Shown here: in pieces, positions 1 to 8,965 of the stretch | Layout of the letters: every line of letters begins with the position of its first letter | How positions within the stretch are numbered: the first letter of the stretch is position 1 | Assembly (NCBI GenBank): GCA_947443745.1 | Contig: CANEXL010000003.1 | Span: 1-61,777, forward strand | Length of the DNA: 61,777 nucleotides | Direction of reading: 5' to 3' | Source: Microbacteriaceae bacterium | GTDB taxonomy: Bacteria > Actinomycetota > Actinomycetes > Actinomycetales > Microbacteriaceae | Notes under the pieces: generated by a model | What the model was told of the DNA's origin: nothing | Database searches by the model: none | Seen by the model: only the letters and a program-made list of their open reading frames with translations | Translations under genes and position numbers: made by a program

Positions 1-758
1 CAACTGATGTAAGAATTCGGGGCCAGAGCGAGAACGTAGGCCTCAATGTCGAACCCGACGACGGGAGCCACCGGAGTTGGGGGAGGTGCGGGAGCGCTGG
101 GGGCCGTCGCTCCGCCACCGTCTGAGATCGTGCTGACGGGAGAAATTCTGCGGGGGGCCGCGAGGCGAGCAGCTTCGTCGGCGGCGGCTTTTTCCGCAGC
201 GGCTTGGGCTTCCGCCGCCGCCGCAGCCGCGACACGATCTTGCTCGGCTTGCCAGGCCGCCTGCGCGACCTGAACGGCCTTGATCTGCTTGCCGAGGGAC
301 TCCACCAATTGCACTAGGGCATCCGAGGATGACCGATCAATGAGGCTTTTTGCTACGGCGAGCTCGTCTGGTGGCCACAGGGAGGAATCCGCGGATGTCC
401 GCTCAGCGATTGCAAGATCGCCGGCAAATTTTTGGCTTTGTTTCTGTTGGTCCGCCTGCACCGCACGAACCCGGATAATTTCCGCCGCCAAAGCCTTGCG
501 GGCGACATCGTCAAGGGTTTTTCCCGCCGAATCCGTCGCTATCTTTTCCGCATTGGCCAGCGCTTGCTCAACCGCCGCTTGCTGTTCCGCAAAGGCGAAG
601 ACCTGCTCGTGACCTGTCGAAAGTGCCGTTTGCAGGGCGCTGCGAGCCTCATCCTGAACCTCGACGTACCGCTGATATCCCATGCCCGTCATCACTGACA
701 GCAGGAGGGCGCACACGACAACGGTCGCGATGACAATTCGTCTTGGGGAGGCCCACAT
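1..758 (-). CDS. membrane-anchored protein, N-terminal part (cut by window edge)
   Basis: This open frame is absent from the ORF track because it runs off the left edge. Reading from ATG at 758 gives MWASPRRIVIATVVVCALLL, a short basic start followed by one membrane helix. A long Ala/Glu-rich coiled-coil-like stretch (AEQQAAVEQALANAEK, later AAAAAEAQAAAEKAAADEAAR) and a Pro-rich linker (SAPAPPPTPVAPVVGFDIEAYV) follow. The order of parts matches the next gene, at 795-1874, and the last visible residues (IEAYVLALAPNSYIS) align with its VEAYIASIAPNAYVS. The missing C-terminus therefore probably carries the same HEXXH domain. Tandem paralogue is the best description; function is unknown. Confidence 0.85.
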   Translation of the reverse strand, partial: MWASPRRIVIATVVVCALLLSVMTGMGYQRYVEVQDEARSALQTALSTGHEQVFAFAEQQAAVEQALANAEKIATDSAGKTLDDVARKALAAEIIRVRAVQADQQKQSQKFAGDLAIAERTSADSSLWPPDELAVAKSLIDRSSSDALVQLVESLGKQIKAVQVAQAAWQAEQDRVAAAAAAEAQAAAEKAAADEAARLAAPRRISPVSTISDGGGATAPSAPAPPPTPVAPVVGFDIEAYVLALAPNSYIS

Positions 759-794
759 GGAATCCATTTTATTTCAGTTTGCTGAGAAGAGGAT

Positions 795-1874
795 CTACCA
801 AATAAGCGACGCAGCGGCCAACTGGGCGGAGGTGCAGGAGGACGTGTAGGTTCCGGTCGAATAGCCCAAGATCACGATGGTCGCGCAATCGGCCATGTAT
901 TCGACCGCGGCGACACCACTGAGACCGGTGAGGGCTTCATTGTCGGCAATGATGCTGCCGTCGTAATACAACCACTGACGAGCGTGGGCGGATTCGTGAG
1001 TCAGAACGGACTTGCCAAGGCGGTTGGAATAGATTTCACGCAGATTCGGATCCAACCGAATCTCGACCGGGGTCGTCGGAATCCCGCCGACCTGGGCGCG
1101 ACCGCAAATATAGAAGCCGTCGCAGAGGCCCGGAATCCAACTGACGTAGGCGTTAGGAGCGATGGAGGCGATGTACGCTTCCACGTTGAAACCGGGATCG
1201 GTAGCCAGAGCCTCGGGGGGTGGTCCCGGACCGGTGGTAATCGTGCCGCCACCGGACGATCTCGATGCCGCCTCCCGAGCGGCTTCCTCTGCAGCCGCCG
1301 CTTCCGCCGCAGCCGCTTCTGCCGCAGCCTTTTCGGCAGCGATTCTGGCCTGCTCCACCTGCCACGCAATCTCGGCCGTCTGCACGGCAGTGATGGCGAC
1401 GATGAGCTCCGTTGCTGCCGCGATCAGACTGGCGTCACTCACGTCCGGGGTCCTGGCGAGGTCCTGGGCCACCCCTAAAGCCGTTGGTGGCCAGGGAAGT
1501 GAACTGATGAATTTCTGCGTCGCGTCATCCAGGGTCGCTTGCAGATTGTCGCGGCTCTGCTCGTGTTGCACCAGAGACGTTCCCGCCTGCGTCATGGAGG
1601 CGATGAGCGCTGTCCGCGTTGTTTCATCGAGGGTCTTGCCCCCCGAGTCGGTGTAGACGCGGTCGGCGCGGATCACAACGACTTTGAGTCCGGCCGCGTC
1701 ATGGGCGAGGGATGCTAAATTGCCGTCGATTTCAGAGGTGGCGGACTTCATGACGTCGCGCGCATCCTGCTGGGCCGCCCTATAACCCTGGTAACTGATT
1801 CCCGCGATGACCGAGAACACGAGGGAACACACCACAATCACGGGGAGAGCAATTCGACCCCGCGTGACCAACAT
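795..1874 (-). CDS. membrane-anchored HEXXH metallopeptidase-like protein
   Basis: The 359-residue protein starts with one membrane helix (residues about 7-28). An Ala/Glu-rich helical stalk (about 165-205) and a Gly/Pro linker (SSGGGTITTGPGPPP) follow, then a compact C-terminal domain. That domain has HESAHARQW at about 293-301, an HEXXH zinc motif, and EYMADC about 30 residues later, whose Glu could be the third ligand as in gluzincin-like proteases. Four Cys in the domain could pair outside the cell. The topology implies an extracellular domain held off the membrane by the stalk. It is a tandem paralogue of the partial gene at 1-758. No peptidase family is recognised with certainty and catalysis is inferred from the motif only. 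Confidence 0.8.
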   Translation of the reverse strand: MLVTRGRIALPVIVVCSLVFSVIAGISYQGYRAAQQDARDVMKSATSEIDGNLASLAHDAAGLKVVVIRADRVYTDSGGKTLDETTRTALIASMTQAGTSLVQHEQSRDNLQATLDDATQKFISSLPWPPTALGVAQDLARTPDVSDASLIAAATELIVAITAVQTAEIAWQVEQARIAAEKAAAEAAAAEAAAAEEAAREAASRSSGGGTITTGPGPPPEALATDPGFNVEAYIASIAPNAYVSWIPGLCDGFYICGRAQVGGIPTTPVEIRLDPNLREIYSNRLGKSVLTHESAHARQWLYYDGSIIADNEALTGLSGVAAVEYMADCATIVILGYSTGTYTSSCTSAQLAAASLIW

Positions 1875-2023
1875 GCGCTCGATTGTAATTCAGAAACCCT
1901 CGTGAAAGATACCCTTCATGGTATGGGCATCAGAGGGTGGCGCCCCTAAAACCGCCGGTTCCCGCCTGCAGCTCCTTCTTATTGACACAGGTCGCCGCAC
2001 GCTTTTGCGGCAGGGATAGCCCA

Positions 2024-2052
2024 TTGGCGGCGGCGCGCACGTCGGCTATCGT
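2024..2052 (+). promoter_or_regulatory. promoter, leaderless type
   Basis: TTGGCG, a 17-bp spacer and TATCGT lie upstream of the ATG at 2059, with exactly 6 nt between the -10 box and the start codon. No Shine-Dalgarno sequence is present, so transcription would start at or next to the ATG. Confidence 0.55.
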
Positions 2053-2058
2053 GGCACT

Positions 2059-2697
2059 ATGAGTGCACGTTTTCGCATTGACGCCCCCGGTGAAACCCTC
2101 GAATTTGGCGAGGCTGGTCGCCCCACGGTCATCGTCTCGCACGATTGGCTCGGTCGCCTGCCGTGGCTGACCGCATTTGCCGACGGGTTAGTGATGGAAG
2201 GTTTTCGGGTGCTCGTTCCCGATCACTATGACGGATGGGCGACAACCGACTCCGGTGAGGCCGCTGCCATGATGGCCGCCCTCGACACCGACGTCGCGCT
2301 CGACCGACTTGACGCGCTCCTCGCCTCGGCGGCACCCGCTCGCGTCGCGCTCATCGGGTTTTCTCTCGGCGGTCGGCTTTCCATCATGTCCGCCAGCCGC
2401 GGCGGAGCCGACGCCCTTGTCACCTACTACGGCAGCGCCTCCGCATCAGAGCACGGCGTCATCCCCTGCCCGGTTCTACTGCAGCTTGCTGAAATAGATG
2501 ACTGGGCTCCCGGCCGCGACCCCCTTGATCTGATGACGCGGTTGCGCGATCACGGAACATCCGTCACGGAATTCACGTACGCCGGTGGCCAACACGGATT
2601 CGCCAACGAACAAAACACGGCCGCGTTCGATCGCAACATTGCGGCGCTCGCGTTTGCCCGCACCGTCGCTTTCTTGAACCTCCACCTGGCCGAATAG
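2059..2697 (+). CDS. dienelactone hydrolase family alpha/beta hydrolase
   Basis: This 212-residue cytosolic protein has the length and fold order of dienelactone hydrolases. The nucleophile elbow is GFSLGG with Ser102, where classical dienelactone hydrolases have Cys. The acid is likely Asp147 or Asp148 in EIDDWAP and the base His179 in GGQHGF, giving a complete Ser-Asp-His triad. The early SHDWLG segment fits the oxyanion loop of the family. The substrate cannot be read from sequence; Ser variants are usually general carboxylesterases. The gene stands alone, convergent with the DCC gene, behind a leaderless-type promoter. Confidence 0.85.
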   Translation: MSARFRIDAPGETLEFGEAGRPTVIVSHDWLGRLPWLTAFADGLVMEGFRVLVPDHYDGWATTDSGEAAAMMAALDTDVALDRLDALLASAAPARVALIGFSLGGRLSIMSASRGGADALVTYYGSASASEHGVIPCPVLLQLAEIDDWAPGRDPLDLMTRLRDHGTSVTEFTYAGGQHGFANEQNTAAFDRNIAALAFARTVAFLNLHLAE

Positions 2698-2728
2698 AGC
2701 CGGCGCGCGGGCTCAACGGGGCGACATG

Positions 2729-3343
2729 TCAGGGAGCAAGAGCCCCGGCCAGCACGAGAAGCCGACGGGCATCCTCGTGGGCCAGAAGACCGCGCGGGCC
2801 GTAGGTCGCCTCGGCCACTCGGGAGTCGATTGCGCACACCTCTGCGCGACCCCAAATTCTGATGCGGCGGCGGGCAACGGCACGGTAGGCGGCATCCCGC
2901 CAGCTCCGGGGAACAACGCGGGCAACGGCGGCGAGCGCCCGGTATCCCCGGGGCAAGATTGTGGCCAATGCCAGAACCGCGCTGGATTCGGTGAGAACGA
3001 TGCCGCTCTGCACAACCAAGACCGAGTCAAAGTCGGTGACGGATGCGCGGCTCAACACCTCGCTCCCCAGCTCTGATTGCCCCGGAACGAAGACCACGGT
3101 TTGCGGATTGACTCCGACGTGGGGGGCGGCAGGATCTGCCGAGCCAGTCGGGGTTACTGGGCTTGCTGGGGTTACTGGGGTTCTCGTGCTTGCTGGGGTT
3201 GCTGGGGTTACCGGGCTTGCTGGGGTTCTCGGGGCTACTGCGATGCGGCGCCCCATCCACTCGACCAACCCGATGCACAGGGCGCAGTCACCATCAACAA
3301 CGACTACCAAGGGTCCGTCTTGAGGATTGCTGTTTCGCGACAT
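2729..3343 (-). CDS. DCC (DUF393) family thiol-disulfide-like protein with Pro/Thr insert
   Basis: The protein opens with VVVVDGDCALC (Cys20 and Cys23), the DGDCxLC signature of the DCC family, thought to have a thioredoxin-like fold. The C-terminal part (FDSVLVVQSGIVLTESSAVLALATILPR and a final Cys-containing helix region) also fits DUF393. Between them, at about residues 40-66, lies TPASPVTPATPASTRTPVTPASPVTP, an in-frame repeat absent from typical members. The protein is longer than usual because of it. It follows the helicase gene on the same strand by 51 bp and may be cotranscribed. The biochemical role of the family is poorly known. Confidence 0.82.
   Translation of the reverse strand: MSRNSNPQDGPLVVVVDGDCALCIGLVEWMGRRIAVAPRTPASPVTPATPASTRTPVTPASPVTPTGSADPAAPHVGVNPQTVVFVPGQSELGSEVLSRASVTDFDSVLVVQSGIVLTESSAVLALATILPRGYRALAAVARVVPRSWRDAAYRAVARRRIRIWGRAEVCAIDSRVAEATYGPRGLLAHEDARRLLVLAGALAP
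3149..3237. repeat. in-frame minisatellite inside the DCC gene
   Basis: Units built on GGGGTTACT and GGGCTTGCT recur at 9- and 27-bp spacing and translate on the minus strand as TPASPVTP repeats. The 9-bp step keeps the reading frame, so copy number can change without breaking the gene. Confidence 0.75.
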
Positions 3344-3394
3344 TTTCTACCTGGATGCTGATGAGGGAAGGTTTCAGGGGACGATGTGTGGGGG

Positions 3395-4786
3395 TTAGAA
3401 GGGCGGCACCACTCCGGGGTCGACGAAGGGATCGGAAGCGGGCGCAGCGCGTTTGGGAGCAGCGCGCTTGGAAGCCGGCGCTGCAGGTGCGGCAGCGGGA
3501 TCGGCGTGTGGGTCATCGATGGGTGCCATGAAGCGCTCCACATCCGGATCGACAATGATGTCGGATGGGCGCAGGCCGCGGGTGAGAAACAGCCCGTCGA
3601 GGGTCGTGATGCGGCTGAGTGCCACATATGTCTGCCCCGGGGCGAAGGCGCGCGCACCCATGTCGATGAGGGCGCGCTCATAGGTCTGCCCCTGTGACTT
3701 GTGGATGGTGACCGCCCACGCCAAACGGAGCGGGAACTGCGTGAACTCGGCGACGACATCACGCTTCAGTTCATCGGTGCCCGAAGAGAAGGTGTATTTG
3801 TAACGCTCCCACGTGGCGGGGTGCACCTCTACCTCGGTGCCGGCGATGTCGACGAAGACGGTGTCAGCGATGCGGGTGACGTGTCCGATGGTGCCGTTGA
3901 CCCAGCGCTGATCGGAGTCGTTTCGCAAGAACATGACCTGCGCGCCTACCTTGAGTGCGAGCGCTTCTTCGGCCGGGAACATGTTCGCCCCGAACTCGCC
4001 CGACACCTCTGCCTCGGCCGTCAACGTCTTGCCCTCGAGCTTCTCGAGCCGTGCCGTGTTGATGGCGTTCACCCGTGCGTTGGTCGTGGCCAACGTAATG
4101 ATGCCCTCTTCGGGCGCCGGGCGATTACCGGCCGCGTTCAGAGCCGCGCCAAGCTCGGGCGTCACCACCCCGTGACGCACAGCGTTGAGCATTGCCTTGA
4201 AGTCGTCGTCCCGCTGCCGGTGAATCTCGGTGAGCTCAATCGTGCGCAGCTCCGCGGTCTTCCAGACAGCCGCATCGAAGAACCAGTGCGAGGCATAGCG
4301 CTCGGCGAGGTAGGACTTCTCCTCTAACGACCGTGGGGGCACCGGCGCCAGCTGGTACGGGTCGCCAAACATGATGACCTGCACGCCGCCAAATGGCTCT
4401 TTCTTGCGCTGGCGTGACTCGCGCAACGCGCGGTCAATCGCATCCATCACATCGGCGTTGACCATCGAGATCTCGTCAATAACGAGGGTGTCAATAGCTT
4501 TCAATATCTTGCGCTGATCGGGGCCGTGATTCAGATCGGATGTTCCAATCAACCCGATCGGCAACCGAAAGAGGGAGTGGATGGTCTGGCCGCCAACGTT
4601 CAGGGCGGCAACCCCGGTCGGGGCGCACACGGCAATCTGCTTGGCCGTGACCTGGCTGAGGTGGCTCAGCAGGGTGGACTTACCCGTGCCCGCTCGCCCG
4701 GTAATAAAAACGTGCTCCCGGGTGCTCTCCACAAGGTCGTACACCTCTTGCTGCTGAGCAGACAGAGCCACCGTGGTCACACGCAC
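3395..4786 (-). CDS. PIF1-like superfamily 1 DNA helicase / AAA ATPase
   Basis: The 463-residue protein carries the helicase motifs in order: Walker A GRAGTGKST (residues 30-38), Walker B VIDEISMV (around 105), motif III GDPYQLAPV, and the late motif TIHKSQGQTYERALIDMG with YVALSR typical of RecD/PIF1 helicases. The C-terminal 40 residues are an Ala/Lys/Pro-rich tail (ASKRAAPKRAAPASDP) that may bind DNA. PIF1-type enzymes unwind 5'-3' and handle replication obstacles such as G-quadruplexes. The start is preceded by TAAGG. No partner gene is visible apart from the DCC gene downstream. Confidence 0.9.
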   Translation of the reverse strand: MRVTTVALSAQQQEVYDLVESTREHVFITGRAGTGKSTLLSHLSQVTAKQIAVCAPTGVAALNVGGQTIHSLFRLPIGLIGTSDLNHGPDQRKILKAIDTLVIDEISMVNADVMDAIDRALRESRQRKKEPFGGVQVIMFGDPYQLAPVPPRSLEEKSYLAERYASHWFFDAAVWKTAELRTIELTEIHRQRDDDFKAMLNAVRHGVVTPELGAALNAAGNRPAPEEGIITLATTNARVNAINTARLEKLEGKTLTAEAEVSGEFGANMFPAEEALALKVGAQVMFLRNDSDQRWVNGTIGHVTRIADTVFVDIAGTEVEVHPATWERYKYTFSSGTDELKRDVVAEFTQFPLRLAWAVTIHKSQGQTYERALIDMGARAFAPGQTYVALSRITTLDGLFLTRGLRPSDIIVDPDVERFMAPIDDPHADPAAAPAAPASKRAAPKRAAPASDPFVDPGVVPPF

Positions 4787-4861
4787 ATCCTTACACGATC
4801 GAATCCCCCTAGTTTACTGGGAGAGTGCTTGTGGCACCGGGCCGACGCCCATCCGTCTTTG

Positions 4862-4867
4862 TAAGAT
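4862..4867 (+). promoter_or_regulatory. -10 box, leaderless type
   Basis: TAAGAT ends 6 nt before the GTG start at 4874. There is no Shine-Dalgarno sequence. No convincing -35 box is seen. Confidence 0.45.
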
Positions 4868-4873
4868 GAGGAC

Positions 4874-5884
4874 GTGATGCTCTCCCGAAAAGACACCCTC
4901 GTTCTTGGTGTTATTGGGGTTCTCCTTGTGGTTGCGGCCGCGTGTGCCATTGGTTCGCTGAACCGCGAGGTCTTCGGTGCAAAGGCTTTTGTGTCGTCGT
5001 ACCTGCATTCTCTCGAGCGTCATGATGCGGCCTCGGCCTTGGCCATGCCGGGGGTCGTTCCGACTGCTGCCAACATTCCCGAAGATGTCAGTCTCGTTCT
5101 CCTGCGCAGCAGCGCCTTGGGCAGCATTTCCGACATTCGCATTCTGGATGAAGCGGGGCAACCCGACGGTAGCAATATCGTTACGGCGTCCTACGTTGTC
5201 AATAACCAGCCCGCCCAGGGAATGTTTCGCGTGAAACACGTCGACAACAGCTTTCTCGTCTTCGAGAATTGGGCTTTTGTTACCCCGCCGATGGGCACCA
5301 TCACCGTCTCCGTTCTGCACGACACGGTCTTCGATGTCGGTACCAGCGGCCTCATCGACCTGCGCACCACCCACCCCAAAACGGTGGCCACGGTCTTTGG
5401 CGATACCGGTACCTTTCTTGCGTTCGCCCCGGGGGCGTACACCTTTGGGCATACCTCCAGCCTGATGACCGCCAAAGCCGTCACAGCCACGATTGCCAAC
5501 CCGCGCGCTGCCGCGGAGGTCGTTGTCGATGTCGAAGCCAACGCAAAATTCACGGATGATGTGCAATCCGAAGTGAACGCATTTCTCGACACGTGCGTCA
5601 CACAGGTCGTGCTTCAACCCACCGGATGCCCCTTCGGCTACCAAACGGGAAACCGCCTCGTGGGCGAGCCCGCCTGGTCGGTTCTCGACTACCCCGTCGT
5701 CTCGGTCGTTCCCGGCGAGACCGGCTGGGTCGTGCGCAACGCCGTCGCCAAGGTCGAGCTGAAAGGCGAGCTGCAATCGCTCTATGACGGAAGCGTCACG
5801 CCGCTCGACGAGATTGTCGATGCTCCGTTCAACTTGAACATCACGATTCAGCCGGACCGCAGCCTGCTCATCACGATCATCTAG
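4874..5884 (+). CDS. membrane-anchored protein of unknown function
   Basis: The 336-residue protein has one N-terminal membrane helix (LVLGVIGVLLVVAAACAIG) followed by an extracytoplasmic part rich in beta-strand-like segments (TITVSVLHDTVFDVGTSGLIDLRT, AEVVVDVEANAKFTDDVQ). A Cys pair (FLDTCVTQVVLQPTGCPFGY) could form a disulfide outside. The first outer segment (AKAFVSSYLHSLERHDAASALAMPG) resembles an NTF2-like lipoprotein start, but that is weak. I do not recognise the family. The stop overlaps the stop of the convergent LRR gene. The GTG start is chosen because a -10 box sits 6 nt upstream. Confidence 0.8.
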   Translation: MMLSRKDTLVLGVIGVLLVVAAACAIGSLNREVFGAKAFVSSYLHSLERHDAASALAMPGVVPTAANIPEDVSLVLLRSSALGSISDIRILDEAGQPDGSNIVTASYVVNNQPAQGMFRVKHVDNSFLVFENWAFVTPPMGTITVSVLHDTVFDVGTSGLIDLRTTHPKTVATVFGDTGTFLAFAPGAYTFGHTSSLMTAKAVTATIANPRAAAEVVVDVEANAKFTDDVQSEVNAFLDTCVTQVVLQPTGCPFGYQTGNRLVGEPAWSVLDYPVVSVVPGETGWVVRNAVAKVELKGELQSLYDGSVTPLDEIVDAPFNLNITIQPDRSLLITII

Positions 5885-8838
5885 GCCTTGGCGCGCGAGC
5901 GCCGACGGCGCAGGGCACTCAAAGCGACACCTGCTGCCAGCAGCAGCAGGGCCAGACTCGGCTCCGCGAAAGCGTTGGTGCCCGTGTTGGCCAGCATCAC
6001 TGCGGCTGGTTGAGTCGTTTCGCCCGTGTCTGTGCCGGAATCTGTGCCGGGATCGGTCGGCTCGGTGGGGGATACGCTCACCAGCTGACCGCTGGCGTTG
6101 ACGCTAAACCAGATGACAGATTCGACCGGAGAACCGTTTTCTTCATAGCCATTAAAGATCAATCGGTGCCAGCCAGATTCAAGGCCATCGGGGAGGGTTA
6201 CAGTGCCCGAGACCACCCCGAGAATTCCAACCATTCCGGCATCGAGAATTTGAGGAGTCGAATGCACGCTCAGCGACCATTCGGAATCAACTTGGAGTCC
6301 ATCGACACCAAACGTGACCGGAGCTCCGGCAGCGGCTTGGCCGGGGGAAAAGACCAGCCCGAGGGCGAACGTCGGGGTGGCGAAAGGAATCATCTCCGTG
6401 TCATAACCAGTCCACGTCGGAGACGTGAAACCCCCGGCGTACCCCGGAGAGAGAAACGCTTGTCGATAATGAACGGTCAACCCGACGGCCGATCCCAATG
6501 ATGCCCCCTCGCCGGCTTCGGTCAGGATCGTGGGAGGCGCTCCTCGAAAAGTGACGTTCGTGAGCAAAGGGCACTCGCTGAAGGCGCTGCTCGCAATCGA
6601 GGTTATCGACGCCGGTAGAACGACAGAGGCCAACGTTGGGATGTTCTCGAAGGCACCGAAACCAACGGCGGTCACGGTGTATTCCACGTCATCGATTGTG
6701 ACGGAGCCAGGAATCTCAAGAGCACTGGGTTCCACGAGCGTGTTTTCCACGGCGGCAACGGTGGACTCAGATGTAATTTCGTAGACGACATTATCGATGG
6801 TGGTGGGCGAGAGAGCCGCGTGGTATCCCTCCCACAACGGCGTCGTAAACCCGCCGACCAGACTGGGCGCCGCAAACTCGGAGCCGAAATACACCGCCAC
6901 GTTTGCGGTGTTTCCAAAGGAGGGTGTTCCCGTCTCGGCACCCCAGAATCCGGGATATTGGAGATAGTCACCGAAGGCCAGCGGAGGAGCTCCCTGGAAG
7001 GTCACACTGGTGAGGTTGTCGTTGTCGCCATAGGCTCCCTGGCCAATGAACGTCACCGTCGCCGGGATGACCACATGACGCAAAGCTGTTGCCCCGTCGA
7101 AGGCCCAGTGGCCGATGGTCCTGACCGAAGGCCCGAAGTTCACCGTCGTCAGGGACGTGGCGTTTTGGAATGCTGCGTTGCTAACGACGGTGACCCCAGA
7201 ACCGAGCGTCACAGAGTGAAGAGCCGCATCTTGGGCAAAGGCCCACTCCCCCAAGCTGGTCAGGGAGTCGGGGAGAACGACCTCCGTGAGGGCGGGATCG
7301 TCATAAAACGCCCCCTCTCCCATCGACGTGAGGCCCGCATTGAAGCTGACCGAAGCAAGATGGGGATTTTCAGAAAAGGCGTAATCTCCCAGGCTGGTGA
7401 CAGAACCGCCGAGGGTGATTGTGGTGAGAGCCGAACTGTAAAAGGCGAAGCCCCCGATGCTCGTCACTCCCGCACCCATCGTTACAGACGTCAGCGCTGG
7501 AGTCGACTGAAAGGCTTGCTCCCCAATGCTGGCAACAGTATCCGGAATCACGACGCTTTTCAGGTTGGAGTTGCCGGTGAAAGCCGCGCCCGCAATGGCC
7601 GTCACATCGTAGGTGTCACCTTCGATTTGTACGCTCTCAGGAATCACGAGGTCGATGGGGGCCGTGATGGTGTTGCCCGTCACCGACACAGTGGTGGACG
7701 TGGCCGTCGTCTGCGTGTAGATGAGGCCGTTGATTGTCGCGGTGACAGGAAGCGGAATGAGTTTCCACACGGCGTACAACGTGAGGCTGCCGTCCGGGGC
7801 GTAAGAGCCGTCAATGACGCTGGCACCGACGCCATTCGCATCACCAGCGGATGTTGACCAACCCTCGAACGAGTAGCCAGCCTTCTCCATCGTGCCCACC
7901 GTCGCAAGAGTCAACGGGGAATCCCCGAAGTACTGCTGGGTATCTACCGACGGGGACCCGGTCCCTGTGTTCACCTGATAGGTAATCGTGTAAGGAATCG
8001 CTTGGCTGTCATAGCCGTGCCACGTGGGAATCGTAAAGCCCCCCGCGTATCCGGGAGAAAGAAATGATTGGCTGAAATGGACGGTCAATCCCGCCGCGGT
8101 GCCGAGAGATCCAAATTCACCAGGCGCCGTAATAATGGCCGGCGGCGCCCCCAGAAATGTGACACTCGTGAGGGCGCTCGTACCCGGCGCCGTGACGCTG
8201 AAGGCAAGGTCGCCGATTTTTGTCACGGACGCAGGTATCGTTATGGCCGTCAGGGACGGACAATTTGAAAATGCTGCGTTATTGATGGTGAGCAGTCCCG
8301 TGCCAAAACCAATTCGGGCGAGGGCCGTGGAACCATCAAAAGCGCCAATTCCAATCGACGTGAGGGAATCGGGAAAATCTAGGGCGGTGAGGGCCGGGTC
8401 GTTTGCGAACGCATTCATACCAATGGTCTTCAGTGTGTTTCCAAAGGAGATTGCCGTCAACGCGGTGGCGCCAGAGAAACTGTTGCTGTTGATGGCAGTA
8501 ATTGTGTCTGGGAGGGAAACGGAAACGAGCGTCGATCGATTGAGAAAAGCGTTACTGGCAATGTTGGTGACGTTGCGCAGGCCTCCTGGGGAAAGGGTCA
8601 CTTGGCTCGGGATCGTGAGCGTTGTCGGTATGGCACCCGTACTGAACCCCATCACGGAAACCTCCGTGCCCGACGTCGCCTTGTAAATAACGTTGTCAAC
8701 TGTCGCTGTCGCTGTCGGAATGGCAACCGCCGGTCCAGCCACACCGAGACAGAGCCCCAGCCCCAGCCCCAATGAAATTGCCGTGACGGAAGCCACGAAG
8801 AGGCGCGCTGGAATTTCCTTGCGGGGGGAGGGACTCAT
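5881..8838 (-). CDS. cell-wall-anchored leucine-rich repeat (BspA-like) surface protein
   Basis: The 985-residue protein has a signal peptide (residues 1-39, ending AVA). Long runs of LRR_5/BspA repeats of the type LTSIGxxAFxxxxxLTSVxLPxSV follow. Three blocks each close with a matching cap such as FLSPGYAGGFTxPTWxGYD. Between blocks 1 and 2 is a Listeria-Bacteroides (Flg_new) repeat, YQVNTGTGSPSVD...GYSFEGWSTSAG...LTLYAVWK. An Ig-like stretch, a Thr/Asp-rich spacer (TEPTDPGTDSGTDTGETTQ), LANTG, a hydrophobic helix and RRRRSRAKA complete a sortase signal. LANTG fits the LAXTG motif of class E sortases. No sortase gene is in the window. A role in adhesion is likely but not shown. Confidence 0.93.
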   Translation of the reverse strand: MSPSPRKEIPARLFVASVTAISLGLGLGLCLGVAGPAVAIPTATATVDNVIYKATSGTEVSVMGFSTGAIPTTLTIPSQVTLSPGGLRNVTNIASNAFLNRSTLVSVSLPDTITAINSNSFSGATALTAISFGNTLKTIGMNAFANDPALTALDFPDSLTSIGIGAFDGSTALARIGFGTGLLTINNAAFSNCPSLTAITIPASVTKIGDLAFSVTAPGTSALTSVTFLGAPPAIITAPGEFGSLGTAAGLTVHFSQSFLSPGYAGGFTIPTWHGYDSQAIPYTITYQVNTGTGSPSVDTQQYFGDSPLTLATVGTMEKAGYSFEGWSTSAGDANGVGASVIDGSYAPDGSLTLYAVWKLIPLPVTATINGLIYTQTTATSTTVSVTGNTITAPIDLVIPESVQIEGDTYDVTAIAGAAFTGNSNLKSVVIPDTVASIGEQAFQSTPALTSVTMGAGVTSIGGFAFYSSALTTITLGGSVTSLGDYAFSENPHLASVSFNAGLTSMGEGAFYDDPALTEVVLPDSLTSLGEWAFAQDAALHSVTLGSGVTVVSNAAFQNATSLTTVNFGPSVRTIGHWAFDGATALRHVVIPATVTFIGQGAYGDNDNLTSVTFQGAPPLAFGDYLQYPGFWGAETGTPSFGNTANVAVYFGSEFAAPSLVGGFTTPLWEGYHAALSPTTIDNVVYEITSESTVAAVENTLVEPSALEIPGSVTIDDVEYTVTAVGFGAFENIPTLASVVLPASITSIASSAFSECPLLTNVTFRGAPPTILTEAGEGASLGSAVGLTVHYRQAFLSPGYAGGFTSPTWTGYDTEMIPFATPTFALGLVFSPGQAAAGAPVTFGVDGLQVDSEWSLSVHSTPQILDAGMVGILGVVSGTVTLPDGLESGWHRLIFNGYEENGSPVESVIWFSVNASGQLVSVSPTEPTDPGTDSGTDTGETTQPAAVMLANTGTNAFAEPSLALLLLAAGVALSALRRRRSRAKA

Positions 8839-8965
8839 GAGAACTGGCCTTGTCTTCGAAAGGTAATGAGTCTGCAGGTTCCTCTGGAGGCGCAGGATCT
8901 CGTCGGTCTACCGACATACACCATAAACTATAGTCAAAATTTGGTATGACAAAACGAACTTCAGT

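Noticed and set aside
2697-2714. GAGCC-GGCTC hairpin as a terminator between the hydrolase and DCC genes
   Set aside because: The stem is only 5 bp, overlaps the stop codon and has no U tract.
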